Shown here in pieces: positions 44,401 to 54,500 of a DNA stretch of 64,000 nt. The stretch lies in the NCBI GenBank assembly GCA_034509755.1, contig CM067546.1, positions 18,210,615 to 18,274,614 of the forward strand. Reading direction: 5' to 3'. How positions within the stretch are numbered: position 1 is the first letter of the stretch; each line of letters opens with the position of its first letter. This stretch comes from Anisodus tanguticus (Eukaryota; Streptophyta; Magnoliopsida; Solanales; Solanaceae). A program made the position numbers and the translations under genes. The notes beneath the pieces are model-generated. The model saw nothing but the letters and a program-made list of their open reading frames with translations. It was not told the DNA's origin and made no database searches.

Positions 44401-45249
44401 TAAGGCAATATACACATGTATATTGTGTGTATATTGCCTTATTTAACACATAGCTTTTCAAAATGATCAAAATGGTGAGCTATAATACTGTTGAGCAGGT
44501 AAAGAAACAGATATTTTACTTATCTGCACTGGCATGGACAAGCTAAGTCTAACTAATCCTAGCACAGAAATATTAAGCTTCACAAGATGCATCCACAAGA
44601 CATACCACAAAGCATATATAAGCATCATTCTGTATAGAAAACAAGGAAAATAAAAACGGAATATACCAGTTCACCAGCTATTATGGTGGTAAGTGCATCA
44701 GCAAACTGACCAGTAATTGTGACTGTTGCAGCATTCCTGTGAATTCGCGAGGGTCAATTCAGAAATGAATCTGAAAATATGAAAACAACTCACAGATGAT
44801 CATATAATTTGATTACTTCAAATTATTATAAAAGAAATTTTGGCATTATGTGTAGAAAAAAGAATTTATGCATTTCTACTTCATCCCTTGTGTGTACACT
44901 TTTTTCTTCAATGACATCCCATAACTAGTGAAACATTGAATTAAAGAAGAAATTACCACCTTGTTATCAATCAGACCAGCTACAACACATGTTAACAAAT
45001 ACCTTTTGGTGCATCCTTATAACACAGGAAGAGGAAAGAAAAGAATCAAGAAGAAAGACACGTATAACAAATAAATGAGTGTAAAGTAGAAATTAACCTT
45101 GGGGACAATCCAATATCTGTCAAGTAGAGCAAGAGATATGTATACCAACAGGCAGATGTTATATCATTCAGCATGTGCCCCACACCATAAGTAAAGACAG
45201 AACACCTTCCAAGGGCCTTTGGTTCATCATCAGCCATATCATCCGCCAT
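35490..45249 (-). CDS. MFSD12-like: Major facilitator superfamily protein, MFSD12-like, 450 aa in 12 exons
   Basis: Exons by GT-AG junctions and frame: 45098-45249, 44667-44736, 38935-39131, 38537-38612, 38348-38431, 38184-38263, 37761-37884, 37585-37644, 37456-37506, 37216-37374, 36258-36390 and 35490-35656. They sum to 1353 nt, giving 450 residues and a stop with no break. Motifs: 'FTYGVGHMLNDITSACWYTY', 'LTDIGLSPR', 'GQFADALTTIIAGELIDRFG' (MFS motif A-like), 'FGGCLPC', 'LGTKEP', 'LTRVVTNVSQ', 'SLGFVDK' and C-terminal 'VTRFSLGFIPGISALIG'. Many hydrophobic segments fit a 12-helix membrane transporter. Animal MFSD12 imports cysteine into lysosome-related organelles; the plant role is not established. 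Start chosen as the first ATG (45249); an in-frame ATG at 45237 is an alternative. Intron 2 contains copia-2 and intron 11 a SINE, and neither alters coding sequence. Confidence 0.93.
35744..35920 (+). mobile_element. tRNA-derived SINE (TS family type)
   Basis: Body starts near gggcagcccggtgcactaag (35751) and ends ...ccaaggctccccttcat. The pol III B-box-like GGTTCGAACCC is at 35855-35865. A direct repeat TAAGAGAATG flanks it (35734-35743 and 35921-35930), a 10-bp target duplication. The sequence is the familiar Solanaceae TS SINE pattern (recognition from knowledge). It lies in intron 11 of the MFSD12-like gene, opposite to the gene. Confidence 0.88.
39264..39586 (-). repeat. copia-2 3' LTR
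   Basis: 323 bp. The minus-strand start TGTTAAATAAGGCAATATAC contains the inverted pair CAATATACAC/GTGTATATTG-type hairpin sequence also seen in copia-1. Confidence 0.95.
39587..41083 (-). pseudogene. copia-2 RT and RNase H (500-codon open piece)
   Basis: Minus-strand open fragment starting at 'MTDEYNALIDNKTWELVPRP' and reading without stops to the 3' LTR. RT: 'FARHKARLVGDGKTQQVG', 'WPIHQLDVKNAFLHGDLKET', 'LYRLKQSPRAWYTRF', 'ILLYVDDIILTASSDAL' and 'DLGPLSYFLGI'. RNase H: 'SYTDADWGGCPDTRRSTSGY', 'SWSAKRQATLSRSS' with 'TETEYRG', and 'RYQVADIFTKGLPSS'. Unlike copia-1 it has CAG, not TAG, after 'YAV' between RT and RNase H. Upstream, a stop near 41090 ('IAIFQL' region) and the integrase frameshifts prevent a continuous polyprotein. 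Confidence 0.92.
41090..42800 (-). pseudogene. copia-2 protease and integrase relic
   Basis: On the minus strand: protease 'WYMDIGATTHM' (within 42664-42810) with the same Asp-Ile-Gly as copia-1; GAG-pre-integrase 'VWHARPGHPGSS' (42289-42657), where the usual LGH is PGH; a stop at the TGT to TAA-type change near 42290; then the integrase core 'IQCDNGKEYDNRMF', 'SSENGKAERKIRS' and 'IFGCLCYPLFPS' (41107-42093). The start of the core is interrupted by a stop at ~42094 (TCT-TAA in place of TCT-CAA of copia-1). The proline-rich linker near 41200-41400 is frameshifted. Confidence 0.88.
42664..44077 (-). pseudogene. copia-2 Gag relic
   Basis: The N-terminus 'MSKNNYHPALMVSNVKNSIP' lies in the 43643-44077 frame; it is broken near 43640 and resumes as 'VSAYCKKLKELADQLRNVGA' and 'LVLQLVAGLSEAYNG' in 42980-43564. 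It is followed by the Asn/Gly/Lys-rich tail and a proline/glutamine-rich region that is frameshifted at ~43000-43160. Some shifts fall in GC- and homopolymer-rich stretches. Protein sequence is very close to copia-1 Gag (10061-10927). Confidence 0.85.
43978..44045. repeat. T20 and G13 homopolymer runs in the copia-2 leader
   Basis: 20 T at 43978-43997 and 13 G at 44033-44045. The corresponding copia-1 leader has only short C/T runs (cccccccctc at ~9976). Lengths may vary or be assembly-sensitive. Confidence 0.85.
44125..44448 (-). repeat. copia-2 5' LTR
   Basis: 324 bp, nearly identical to the 3' LTR, followed by the PBS and flanked by CATAG. Confidence 0.95.
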
Positions 45250-46242
45250 GATCTATCAAATGCCACGTCTCGCTGGCCTGTTGCAATTATTTGAGACCTG
45301 CACCACATCAGATGGAACTTCATAATGAATTTTAAGAATTTTGGTTCATAAACATATGACATTTAGTTGGCCAACGCGAAGAGCCAAATCTTAATTTGGG
45401 GCGTAGGATTGTTTGGACAGAATAAAGAAAGAGCATTCAAGTATGTGAGACCACGCCTTGCTAATCTTCTCGAGACATCCTAATCAGAACTGGGATGTTA
45501 ACATAACATGGTGACTCAAAAAGAAATTAAACAAAAAGTCTTTCTTGAGTAGTCTGTACCGAGCTAATTTATGTACTGTTTATGGCATAGATTTAAGCCG
45601 TGTCTTCTTCCAGTAATTTATTGCATTATTCTGGGGAATTGTTCAGTTTAGCATATCGGTCTGTGCAGTTCAAACGCAATTAAATAAATAAAGAAGAAAG
45701 AGTGGTGAGCCATCATCTTCAGCGAGAGAAAAATATTTACCATATATTCCCTTTGTATGCATTTTTATGTTTGAATGTTATGTGTTGCTGGACTCGTCAA
45801 AAATACTGATGGGTGAATGTCGAATTCTCCAAAAGTAGTGTATTTTATCCGACAAAAGTGCTCAACTTAGTGCACGTTTACAATGATCAATCATTGTTTC
45901 ATATTTTAAAGAAGAAATACAACTGTTCTTTCCATTTTTTCCCCTTGCGTGAGGGAACAAGAAAATCAATCACCTAAAATATCTGATAAAAATCTTTGGA
46001 AACAAAGTTGACATTAACATTAATATTAAATGTCGCCATCACTCTCCAACTACTTCACCCATTTTGACACATATGAAAAAAAACAAATCGGAGATATACT
46101 AAAATAAACAAAAAGGGCTTTCACTACTTTGAGAAAATCAAAGAACAGCAATATAGTAGCCTCCATCAAACTGATCAACCAAAGACCAATTCATATATTT
46201 TGGTAAATGCATCCTACAACTGAACCTTAGCATTAAAGTAAA
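45250..46242 (-). promoter_or_regulatory. 5'-UTR and promoter region of the MFSD12-like gene
   Basis: On the minus strand, a splice-acceptor-like TGTGGTGCAG ends at 45298 and is followed by a ~48-nt leader to the ATG, suggesting a 5'-UTR intron. The upstream first exon is not resolved. The rest to 46242 is AT-rich with no other gene. Confidence 0.4.
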
Positions 46243-46244
46243 TA

Positions 46245-46485
46245 CTCCCTTCCAATTTAAGTGTCTTAGTTTGACTAGAAACAAAGTTTAAGAAATAAAG
46301 AGATGAATTTATAGTCTAAAATTTAAGATGCGTAAAATATACTAAAATATTTTTTAAATCTTGTGGTTATAAACTTGTCACACACATGATGTTTGTGTTG
46401 TTAACGCATTAAATATAAAAACAGACACTTTTTTGGGATAGATAAAAAAAAAAGTAACACACTTAAATTGAGACGCCGGAGGGAC
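46245..46485. mobile_element. Stowaway-type MITE 2
   Basis: Ends CTCCCTTCC and ...CCGGAGGGAC are imperfect inverted repeats, flanked by TA (46243-46244 and 46486-46487). The interior is closely similar to the MITE at 15011-15257 (shared words such as tagtttgacta and aagaaataaagaga). Confidence 0.85.
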
Positions 46486-46487
46486 TA

Positions 46488-47132
46488 GTCATTACCTAGG
46501 TGATGAAAAACTTCAAAGTAGATATAACAAAACCCAATTGACTCACTATGACTGTTGAGCAAAAGGTGCAAGTGAGAAAAGAGGAAAAAATAATTAAAGA
46601 TGGAGGGAAAAAGTTGAGTTGCTCTCTAGCTTTCCTTTCATTTATACTGCACTTCTTAGAGACAGGTATAATATGGGCTGCTAATTTATTATTTGGAAAA
46701 TCATCCACCATTATTATTATATTCACGAAAAAGCAGATATTGGTGAAACAGGTGATGTGTGCTACAGAGGCAGTGGCCATATGGGGGTTTAGTAGGTTGG
46801 TTGAAGCAATTGTATTTTTCTATCAAAATAATTGTTTTTTGTATTCATTTTATGGACCATTTGGTGGGAAAGACTTGAAGACAATGAAATGTTAATTAAA
46901 CTATAAATAACTTGATATCTGAAAAGATTTTCACCCACTCCTATGGATAACCCATGTTCTTCTTTATCAAAATGATTATTTGTATTATATTCCTTGAGTT
47001 TCATTTTATCAGCTAGCTAGTTCGTTCACCTCTTTGGATCAAAATACTTCAAGCTTAGTCTTCAAAAACTAAATTGAAGTAATTTTAGACGATGGTTTGG
47101 ACACTTAAATGTAGTCAAGTAGATCCGGGCCT
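46488..47132. other. Intergenic sequence with an unsupported 115-codon ORF
   Basis: The plus strand is open from 46548 to 46895, encoding a lysine-rich start and two hydrophobic stretches, but no homology is recognised and composition is ordinary AT-rich. Otherwise nothing seen. Confidence 0.3.
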
Positions 47133-47495
47133 CGAGGAATTTATGTTATATTTACGTATGCTAATAAAAAGATTAATATATGAAAGGATAAGACCCCGAA
47201 ATAATTTTGAACATAACAAGTGTGACGATGGGGATTGATAATAACAATTGTGTATCTCCAAAGAGATTTTGGACTAGTGTCATATCACAAAATTATGACA
47301 TTGAGTATATGAATGTTTTATAAATTATTAAGATTTAAGTGAATTGAAATCACAAAATTAATTGTGTGTATAATTAATTAATTGTGAGATTAATTAATTT
47401 TGATAGGGTACAAAACTAAGTGGGGGTTATGCACGTGTAGTCTTCAAATTAATCTACCTAATGACTAAGCCTAAGTACACTAATGGTGGCAGCTC
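47133..47495 (+). repeat. gypsy LTR fragment related to gypsy-2
   Basis: Matches 19445-19760 of the gypsy-2 5' LTR: aatttatgttatatttac, gctaataaa, ccccgaaataattttg-type words, catatcacaaaattatgaca. Neither LTR end is present. It stops near the 17-G run. Confidence 0.7.
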
Positions 47496-47511
47496 GTGAA
47501 TTGGCCATCGA

Positions 47512-47528
47512 GGGGGGGGGGGGGGGGG
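47512..47528. repeat. G17 homopolymer
   Basis: Seventeen consecutive G between the gypsy LTR fragment and viral sequence. Length may be unreliable. Confidence 0.9.
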
Positions 47529-47699
47529 ATCGTGAAACATTTATGTAAAGCCCCTCCAACCCCTTTTTTATTAATGCAACAGAAACAAAACAATGCATTT
47601 TTACTTCTAAATTGAAAACCCCACCGAGACCCTTTTTAGATAAACAACATAGATCACTTTAGGAGAAAGATACAACACCCATTTTCAAAATAGTAGGAA

Positions 47700-48679
47700 A
47701 TTAGGAATTGTAACATCCTAAACAAAGAGCAGCAGCATTCAATTCTATGTTGTGCTCTGGAAATTCGTAGCAGCCACGTTGTTCCTACCTTAGCGAAACG
47801 AGGTATGTTCGAGATTATAATTTTCTCCATATAGGACTTGTATAGGTAGCTGTCAAACCTTTATACCGTCTAGGTTTAGACAAGCCTATCTGTCTCTTAA
47901 TAAGAGACGCCAGGCTACTAAACTTTGAAGACTCCCTATTAGGGGTTTTACAAAGTAATTTAGCCAGAGGTCCAGTATACTTTAATTGTTATCCAAACTT
48001 TTCAGTCGATATAAATGATCAAAATGTTATGGACACTCTGACATTAAATATCAAAACTAAAAATATGAACATCAAAGTAAACACTAAAGAAATAGCTGTC
48101 ATATACAGAATCTATTATAGATTGATGAAAACAACGTTAGCTCCAAAAGCTAAACTAATGAGTAACAAAGGAGTTACTATACTCATGGAAGCCAACCATG
48201 AGCATAGCAATATCTTTGTACCAAAGATGCTCAATTGGAATGAAATTTTATCAAAGGATGAATGGCATTTTGATGCCATCACCCAACCTAAAATAGAACC
48301 AGAAAGTTCAAACATTGAACAGATAATTCAATATCCCAATGGGTCGATTGACCTAAAATTCCTAAAGTCAAGATCCGAGTCTTCTTCGAGAAGATACTCT
48401 TTCAGCAGACCATCTTCTTCCAAAACCCGGGAGGAGATTGAGAATTACGAGGAGGAAAACTTGCTCAATGAAATAGAACGGAAAATAAAAGGGGTGGATT
48501 TTACTAAAACCATACCCAAAGTTCATTATGAACCAGTCATTAGAACAAGTAGTCCCACCTTAAGTGAGATGCAAGGTTCTGTAGAGACCAAAGAGGAGGG
48601 ATCACTTGGAATGGTCCGAACAAAAAGCAATTCTAAAATAGATTTCAAACTCCTAGGAGGACCGTGGATAAGCCCATAA
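47700..48679 (+). pseudogene. V1 movement protein relic
   Basis: A 30K-superfamily movement protein for cell-to-cell spread in the exogenous virus (family knowledge). From ~47848 the frame reads through 'LGLDKPICLLIRDARLLNFE' and 'GPVYFNCYPNFSVDIND', then the open piece 48029-48679 (216 codons) with 'TKEIAVIYRIYYRLMKTTLA' and a serine/arginine-rich linker 'SESSSRRYSFSRPSSSKTRE'. The N-terminal part before 47848 has stops. The C-terminus runs to TAA at 48677-48679, after which coat-protein sequence continues in other frames. Confidence 0.78.
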
Positions 48680-50486
48680 CATGCCGTTAAAAGAAAATGC
48701 TATGTGGAGACGTATACAGAAAATCAAAGATTATCTTTTAGAAAACAATGGATTGTTGACATGAAAAGACAAAATTGTAATATAGAATTCTTTAAGTAGT
48801 TCCAAATCACGGGACAATTAGGAAATGAACCTGAATCCTTAAACACTCTAGTAAACAAGTGGTACACTCGTACCAGAACAATAGATTCAATAACCCCTCC
48901 ATTAGAAAAAAATAAGTATCCCCGTAAAAGGCGAAGTTATAGAAGTTGCCCCCTTCAAAAGAGAAATAAAAGACACTACTGGAAGCCCAAAAAATAACGA
49001 CGTCAATAAGCTTATCCAACAAAATAATTATACAAACCAATTATTACATGTGGTCTCAACCCAACTTAATCAAGCTAACAACAAATCAATCTTTAAAGAC
49101 AAGCCGAAATCTTTGAAGGGAAACATCAAAGAAACTAACCCTATATTCAAGATACCAAAATTCTCATCTAGTAATTACCCAAGTCTAAAGGAAACAGTAG
49201 AAATAAGTGATAAAATGTTAGACAAAATAAACCTTAAATTAAGACAAAGTTTAACCGACAAGGAATATGGTATTAAAACACTTACTAATGGGGAATACGA
49301 TATTAATCGATTATCCCATCACACTATCAGAAAAAATTATTTTCACCGACCAACCTTTCCCGATATGCAATATGAAGAAAATGAATATTTATCTCATACA
49401 TCGCATTCAGGAAATCACATCGCAGAATGGAATATAGATAGCTTAGTAGAAGGCCAAATTTACAGTAAATTACATGAAATGGGTATAGCCATAACAACCC
49501 ATAAAATAAAAGAAAAAAGTGATAAACAATGCGCTACTGTAATAGTCTCGGGATTTACTGGGATGTTGAGAAACTGGTGGGATAATTACCTCACCGAAGA
49601 ACATAGGCAGAGTATAATAAATGCTACTGCTGTAATACATGTTGTTAAAATAGATGCAACTGTAGAACAACAAACTAAAGAAGATGCAACATCTACCCTT
49701 ATCTATAGCATTGCTAAACACTTTATAGGAGAACCTAAGCTATTCCAAGAGAAAAGTTTAGAAATCCTAAACAATTTAACTTGTCCCAAACTCCACGACT
49801 TTAGGTGGTATAAAGACATCTTCCTCAACAAGGTTATGATTAGAGAAGATTGTAACCATGATTATTGGAAGGAAAGATTTATAAGCGGTCTGCCGGCACT
49901 TTTTGCAGAAAAGGTAAGAACCACCATCAGAAATAAATTCGATGGAGAAATACCTTACAATGGCTTAACATACGGAGACATAGTAAGGCTAATAAATCTC
50001 ACAAGATTAGAATTATGTAATGACTTAAAACTGAAACACCAATTAAAGAAAGAGGGAAGACTCTCTAAAAATGAATTAGGAAGCTTCTGTCAGGACAAAG
50101 ATACCAAATGATATAAAAAACATAAGAAACCCAGTGCCTCTTCAAAAAAAGAGTATAAGCATTACAAGAGGAGATCATCTATACCCAAAATATCTTCAGA
50201 ACGAAAAACATTTTCCAAAAAGAGCAAATGCTGGAATTGTGGAAAAACGGGCCATATGGCCAATAACTGTAAAGAACCTAATAAAAAGAAGGATAAAATA
50301 AATCTATTAGAATTAAATCCTGAAATAAAGGAGAAATTATATACAATCCTTGAGGAGCCCTCTAGTGAGTCCTCTCAAACTGAAGACTACAGTGACGAAA
50401 AACTACTGAACGTCGATTACAGTTCGGATAACTCCAACTCCAGCAATGAATATAATTGCACAGGAACCTTCAGTACCTGTGACTAG
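48680..50486 (+). pseudogene. V1 coat-protein/zinc-knuckle region
   Basis: A broken N-terminal part (48700-49049) is followed by a 353-codon open piece (49050-50111). This includes 'GFTGMLRNWWDNYLTEEHRQ', 'FRWYKDIFLNKVMIREDCNH' and 'FISGLPALFAEKVRTTI', the conserved capsid core of pararetroviruses. A TGA at 50109-50111 interrupts it before a basic stretch and a complete CCHC knuckle, 'CWNCGKTGHMANNCKEP' (~50229-50279), the RNA-binding motif. The region ends in an acidic serine-rich tail at 50484-50486. Confidence 0.83.
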
Positions 50487-50521
50487 AATCAATCAATGTT
50501 ATTTCAAAAAGTAGTCAAGAA

Positions 50522-50869
50522 TTGTTCTTCGATATGATAGAACACATAGAAGATGAAGACATTAGAAAACAATACTTAATAGAGCTAAAGAAGCTCATTA
50601 TTAATCATAAAGAAAGCAAGAAAGTCGTAGAACTTTTCAATATGAAACAAGTCTTAAATAAGTTCAAATCAGCTAAAACAGACACCACTCTGCAAGATTT
50701 ACAGAATGAGGTATCCCAACTTAAACAAGAGGTTAAAGAAGTAAAAAACAGACTCAGTTCTATAGAATTAGAGTTTTTTGCCATAATCAAAAAGGAAAAT
50801 CCCTTAGAGGATATTTATGCACCCACAACCTCTAGAGGAATAGCAGAGGCCAGCTCCGAAGAAGAATAA
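50522..50869 (+). pseudogene. V1 coiled-coil segment of the polyprotein
   Basis: A 115-codon open piece rich in Lys/Glu/Leu. 'LQDLQNEVSQLKQEVKEVKN' shows heptad spacing of L/V/I, predicting a coiled coil. It lies between the zinc knuckle and the protease. No enzymatic motif. Confidence 0.6.
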
Positions 50870-50878
50870 CATTTTTCA

Positions 50879-51712
50879 ATGCAAGAGCAATCAGGATTAA
50901 AAACTATTTCAAAAGTAAAAGGCCTGAGCTATCATGTTCCCATTAAACTTGTTGTTAATAAGAATGTTATTCTTAATAATATAGCCCTATTTGACACTGG
51001 GGCAGATCAAAACTGTATTGTAGAAGGATTAATCCCAACCAAGTACTTAGAAAAAAGTACTTCAAAACTGTATTCAGCTACAGGTGAAGAATTAATAATT
51101 AATTACAAGCTTACAAAAGCCCATGACTGTAACAACAGAGTCTGCTTTATCAACGACTTTGTTATTACAAGAAATATACCTGAAGAAGTCATTCTAGGTA
51201 TCCCTTTCGTGACCCAGATAAAGCCCTATACGGCAAAATTAGATGGTATCTATACCACGTCACTAGGAAAAGAAGTTATATTTCATTATTTAAATCCCAT
51301 TTCGGTAAACGAAAGTAATTATGTCAAACATAAAACCATCTTTCGAATTCAATTTTTATCCAACCAAATTAACTATCTCAAAGAAGATAATCAAATAAAA
51401 AAGATTGAATCCTCCTTAAAAACCCCGGAAATGGTGGAAAAGATTAAGACCTTACAATCCTTAATTGAAGGAGAAATCTGCTCAGAGCTACCTAATGCCT
51501 TTTGGGAAAGAAAGAGGCATACGGTACAATTACCCTATCTAGATAACTTCGACGAAAAGATAATCCATACCAAAGCTCAACCAATTCAAATGAATCATGA
51601 GCTCATGGAATACTGTAAAAATGAAATAATCGATTTATTATAGAAGAAAATAATCAGACCCTCCAAATCTCCATGGAGTTGCTCCGCCTTTTATGTCAAC
51701 AATAGTGCCGAA
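50879..51712 (+). pseudogene. V1 aspartic protease and RT N-terminus
   Basis: A 254-codon open piece with the retropepsin active site 'LFDTGADQNCIVEG' (~51000) and the partner loop 'EVILGIPFV' (~51190). It leads into the RT start and stops at TAG 51641-51643; the frame then resumes with 'KIIRPSKSPWS'. The protease motif itself looks intact. Confidence 0.83.
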
Positions 51713-52850
51713 ATGGAAAGAGGAGCCCTAAGGATAGTTATTAATTACAAGCCTCTTAATCAAATATTAAAATGGATTAGGTACCCGATACCTAATAAAA
51801 GAGACCTATTAAAAAGAACCTACAAGGCTAACATCTATAGTAAGTTTGATATGAAGTCAGAATTCTGGAAAATACAGATATATGAAAAAGATAAATATAA
51901 AACTGCTTTCAATGTCCCTTTTGGACAATATGAGTGGAATGTAGTGCCATTTGGGCTCAAGAGAGCCCCCTCAGAATTTAAGAATATTATGAATAACATA
52001 TTCAACCCCTACAGTCAATTCCCCATTGTCTATATAGACGATGTCCTTATCTTTTCAGAAACTATAGACCAGCACTTTAAACATATCAACACCTTTTTAA
52101 AGGTAATCAAAATAAATGGTTTGGAAGTCAGTGCCAAGAAGGTAAAACTTTTTCAAACTTCTATAAGGTTCTTAGGCCATGACCTTTATCAAGGGACCTA
52201 CAAACCAATCTGTAGAGCCATTGAGTTCTCAACCAAATTCCCAGATGATTTATTAGATAAAACCCAGTTACAAAGATTTTTAGGAAGTATAAATTATGTA
52301 GCAGACTTCATCCCAGATATTAGAAAAATCTACGAACCCCTCTACAAACGACTCAGAAAAAACCCAATTCCTTGGTCTGAAGAACAAACCAAAACAGTTG
52401 AGCACGTAAAAGAAGTAGTCCAAAAACTCCCTTGTATAGGAATCCCAAATCCTGACGCATCTACGATTGTCGAAACAGACGCCTCTGACATTGGTTATGG
52501 TGGGATTCTTAAATAGAAAACATCACCCGAATCTACTGAACAGTTAGTAAGATTCACGTCTGGGTCTGCAATACGGCTCAAAAAAACTATAGTACTATCA
52601 AAAAGGAAATTTTATCTATAGTGCTATGTATCACAAAGTTTCAGGATGACCTGATTAATAAATAATTTTTATTAAGGGATGACTGTAAAGCAGCCATAGA
52701 TGTTTTGCAAAAAGATGTTAAAAATCTTGTTTCAAAACAAATTTTGCTTGATGGCAAGCATTATTATCAAGCTTTGAATTTAAAATCGACTTTATTAAGG
52801 GAGAAAATAATTCTCTACCAGATTTCTTAACTAGAGAATTTCTGCAGGGG
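51713..52850 (+). pseudogene. V1 reverse transcriptase and RNase H relic
   Basis: Open piece 51713-52516 carries RT motifs 'LRIVINYKPLNQ', 'YSKFDMKSEFWKIQI' (a fully typical site would have SGFWQI here), 'FGLKRAPSEFKNIMN', the catalytic 'VYIDDVLIFSE' (~52030) and 'LGSINYVADFIPD'. RNase H starts 'IVETDASDIGYGGILK' and stops at TAG 52514-52516. The remainder of RNase H (to ~52850) is frameshifted, with 'DFLTREFLQ'-like wording at the end. Confidence 0.87.
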
Positions 52851-52899
52851 AACCTTGAGACCCAAATTTCCATAAATAAAGCCGATGAGGCCTCCATTT

Positions 52900-54154
52900 C
52901 AACCTAATCCAGAGAAAAAAATGAACAGCCTTTTAAACTAGAAAAACCCAAAGCTCCTTACCCCATGGCACCTAGCTTCGAGAATAAATTCTCGGCATTA
53001 GCAGAATTTCCCAAGTTACCAACAAGTACAGTTCAGTCTCCTTCAAAGGAGCCGTTAGACAGAAGAACAAGAGTTCAACCTTTTAAGGCTTCCCCATCGG
53101 CATCACAAGTGCAGACAAAAGATAATTATAAAATGCAAAACCCTGAAAAATATTCAGAGGCAGTAAAACCAGCAACTCCTTAAAAGAAGGAAGAAGCACA
53201 AAACAACATCATCAGTCCCGTACCAAAATGGGAATTCATGGTAAAATAGATCCTGCCAATAATGGCAATTGATAAGCACTATGAGGGCTTCAGGGTAGAA
53301 GAACTTCTAAAACCATGTTACACCAATTTTCAGTACATAGATACACAGGACCCAACCAAAACCAGGAGATATTATGAGTTCATTCTCATTGACACACAGT
53401 CAAAAGAAATTGAACATAGATATTTCAAAAATAATCCAGAAGCTATTGAATATTCAAAATTTACAATTAAAAAGATATTGAGTCCTTTGAGTGGTATGTA
53501 GATCACCTACATACACCAATTCCATTATCCAGAACATATAAACTCCAAACCTTTAATTGGTATGATTATAAGAACGCTTGGTTTATCTTCCTATACGTCC
53601 AACCAAATACCCATACATGGTTTGTAAAGTATTCCAGTGAATTAAAAGATAAGATCATCCCTCGGTGGTTCTATGAATGGTGGAGCCTATTCGGAGGAAA
53701 TTGACAGGTGGTAGCCTCGAGCTTCCAAAACCAGTATGCAAGTTTCCTAGAGGAAGAACATATATCAACTTTAGCAGAACACATTAAGTTGTGCAAGTTT
53801 TTTATACAGAAAAGAATATCATATATTATCAATTGGTCCTTTGATAATCATCAAATGGATCGAATTAAGTATCTCAACAAAATAATAAAAATCAAAGGGC
53901 GAAGTCCAAAGCCCAAAGAGGATCGAATGAGTCCATCCTCTTCAGCAATCAAGGGAGAAGATTCAGCCTCCAACTCAGTCTCTAAAGCAGAAATGAAAAG
54001 GAGATTACTAGAAGCTCTATCAAAGTTAGAAGATAATACAAAACAAAATCAAATAATGAAACTGATTGAATCGGCATCTTCCAGCACCTGTGAATCAGAC
54101 AATGGTGACATGCTGGACCCTAGGGGAATAACACAGGCATATCTCTTAAAGTAA
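52900..54154 (+). pseudogene. V1 downstream ORF (possible ORF2), broken
   Basis: Three open pieces (52965-53183, 53262-53501, 53708-54154) and the linking frame 53502-53700. Readable parts: a proline/serine-rich N-terminus, 'YEGFRVEELLKPCYTNFQYI', then 'TFNWYDYKNAWFIFLYVQPN' and 'WFYEWWSLFGG', followed by a helical 'AEHIKLCKFFIQKRI' part and a serine-rich acidic tail. Stops at 53181-53183, 53499-53501 and 53701-53703. I recognise the aromatic-rich WFxxWWxxFG pattern from plant pararetrovirus proteins, but its function is unknown. Confidence 0.65.
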
Positions 54155-54344
54155 AAAGAATCTGATAAAATAGAAGACCCCACATAAACAGAAAAGGGCA
54201 CTTGACCCTTCAAGAAAGCAAAAGTTATTTAGAAAAGCAAAAACAACTTGACCCTTCGAAAAAGTAGAAGTCATTCGAAAGGACAAGCATGATTCTCTAT
54301 CGTCCACTTGTAAAGACATGATGATACTTTAAATTTCTAGAGGC
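54155..54344 (+). other. V1 3' intergenic region
   Basis: Noncoding. It contains repeated phrases acttgacccttc(a/g)a at 54199 and 54248, each followed by aa(g/a)-rich sequence. Confidence 0.5.
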
Positions 54345-54500
54345 CTATATAAGGTTTTCAAAATGTAATCGAAGGGCATCCAAAATTTGACCCCCACTTT
54401 AAATTTCCTGAAATTCTCTCTCTCTTGTACAAATGCCTTGTTTGAAATAAAACTATAAGTTTATTATCTAATAATTTAATTCTTTTAATACTTGGTCTCT
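54345..54500 (+). promoter_or_regulatory. V1 terminal promoter/poly(A) region
   Basis: A TATA box CTATATAAGG (54345-54354) lies ~90 bases upstream of AATAAA (54446-54451). This resembles the terminally redundant promoter/polyadenylation arrangement of plant pararetroviruses. The sequence 54373-54485 recurs inverted at 55147-55268. Confidence 0.6.

Larger units (their letters stand above)
39264..44448 (-). mobile_element. Ty1/copia element copia-2 in intron 2 of the MFSD12-like gene
   Basis: Minus strand: 5' LTR 44125-44448, PBS TGGTATCAAGAG at 44113-44124, gag-pol relic, PPT next to 39587, and 3' LTR 39264-39586. The perfect 5-bp duplication CATAG is at 39259-39263 and 44449-44453. The LTRs show only a 1-base indel and one substitution over 324 bp by eye, so the insertion is recent. 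Despite this, gag-pol is broken in several places. It has the same orientation as the host gene; without it intron 2 would be ~345 bp. Same family as copia-1. Confidence 0.96.
47530..54500 (+). mobile_element. Endogenous pararetrovirus V1 (Caulimoviridae), inactivated
   Basis: Plus-strand order: movement protein, coat protein with zinc knuckle, coiled-coil segment, aspartic protease, RT, RNase H, a downstream ORF, then a TATA/poly(A) terminal region. This order, without integrase and without LTRs, is Caulimoviridae, and the separate downstream ORF suits a Florendovirus/Petuvirus-like virus (genus is inference). The 5' leader is absent: movement-protein sequence starts soon after the G17 run. 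Each domain is separated by stops or frame changes, so it is a genomic fossil. Confidence 0.88.

Noticed and set aside
46548..46895. 115-codon ORF near the MITE
   Set aside because: No recognised homology or splice context; kept only as an intergenic note.
47133..47495. Possible V1 5' leader
   Set aside because: Sequence matches gypsy-2 LTR instead, so it is not viral.
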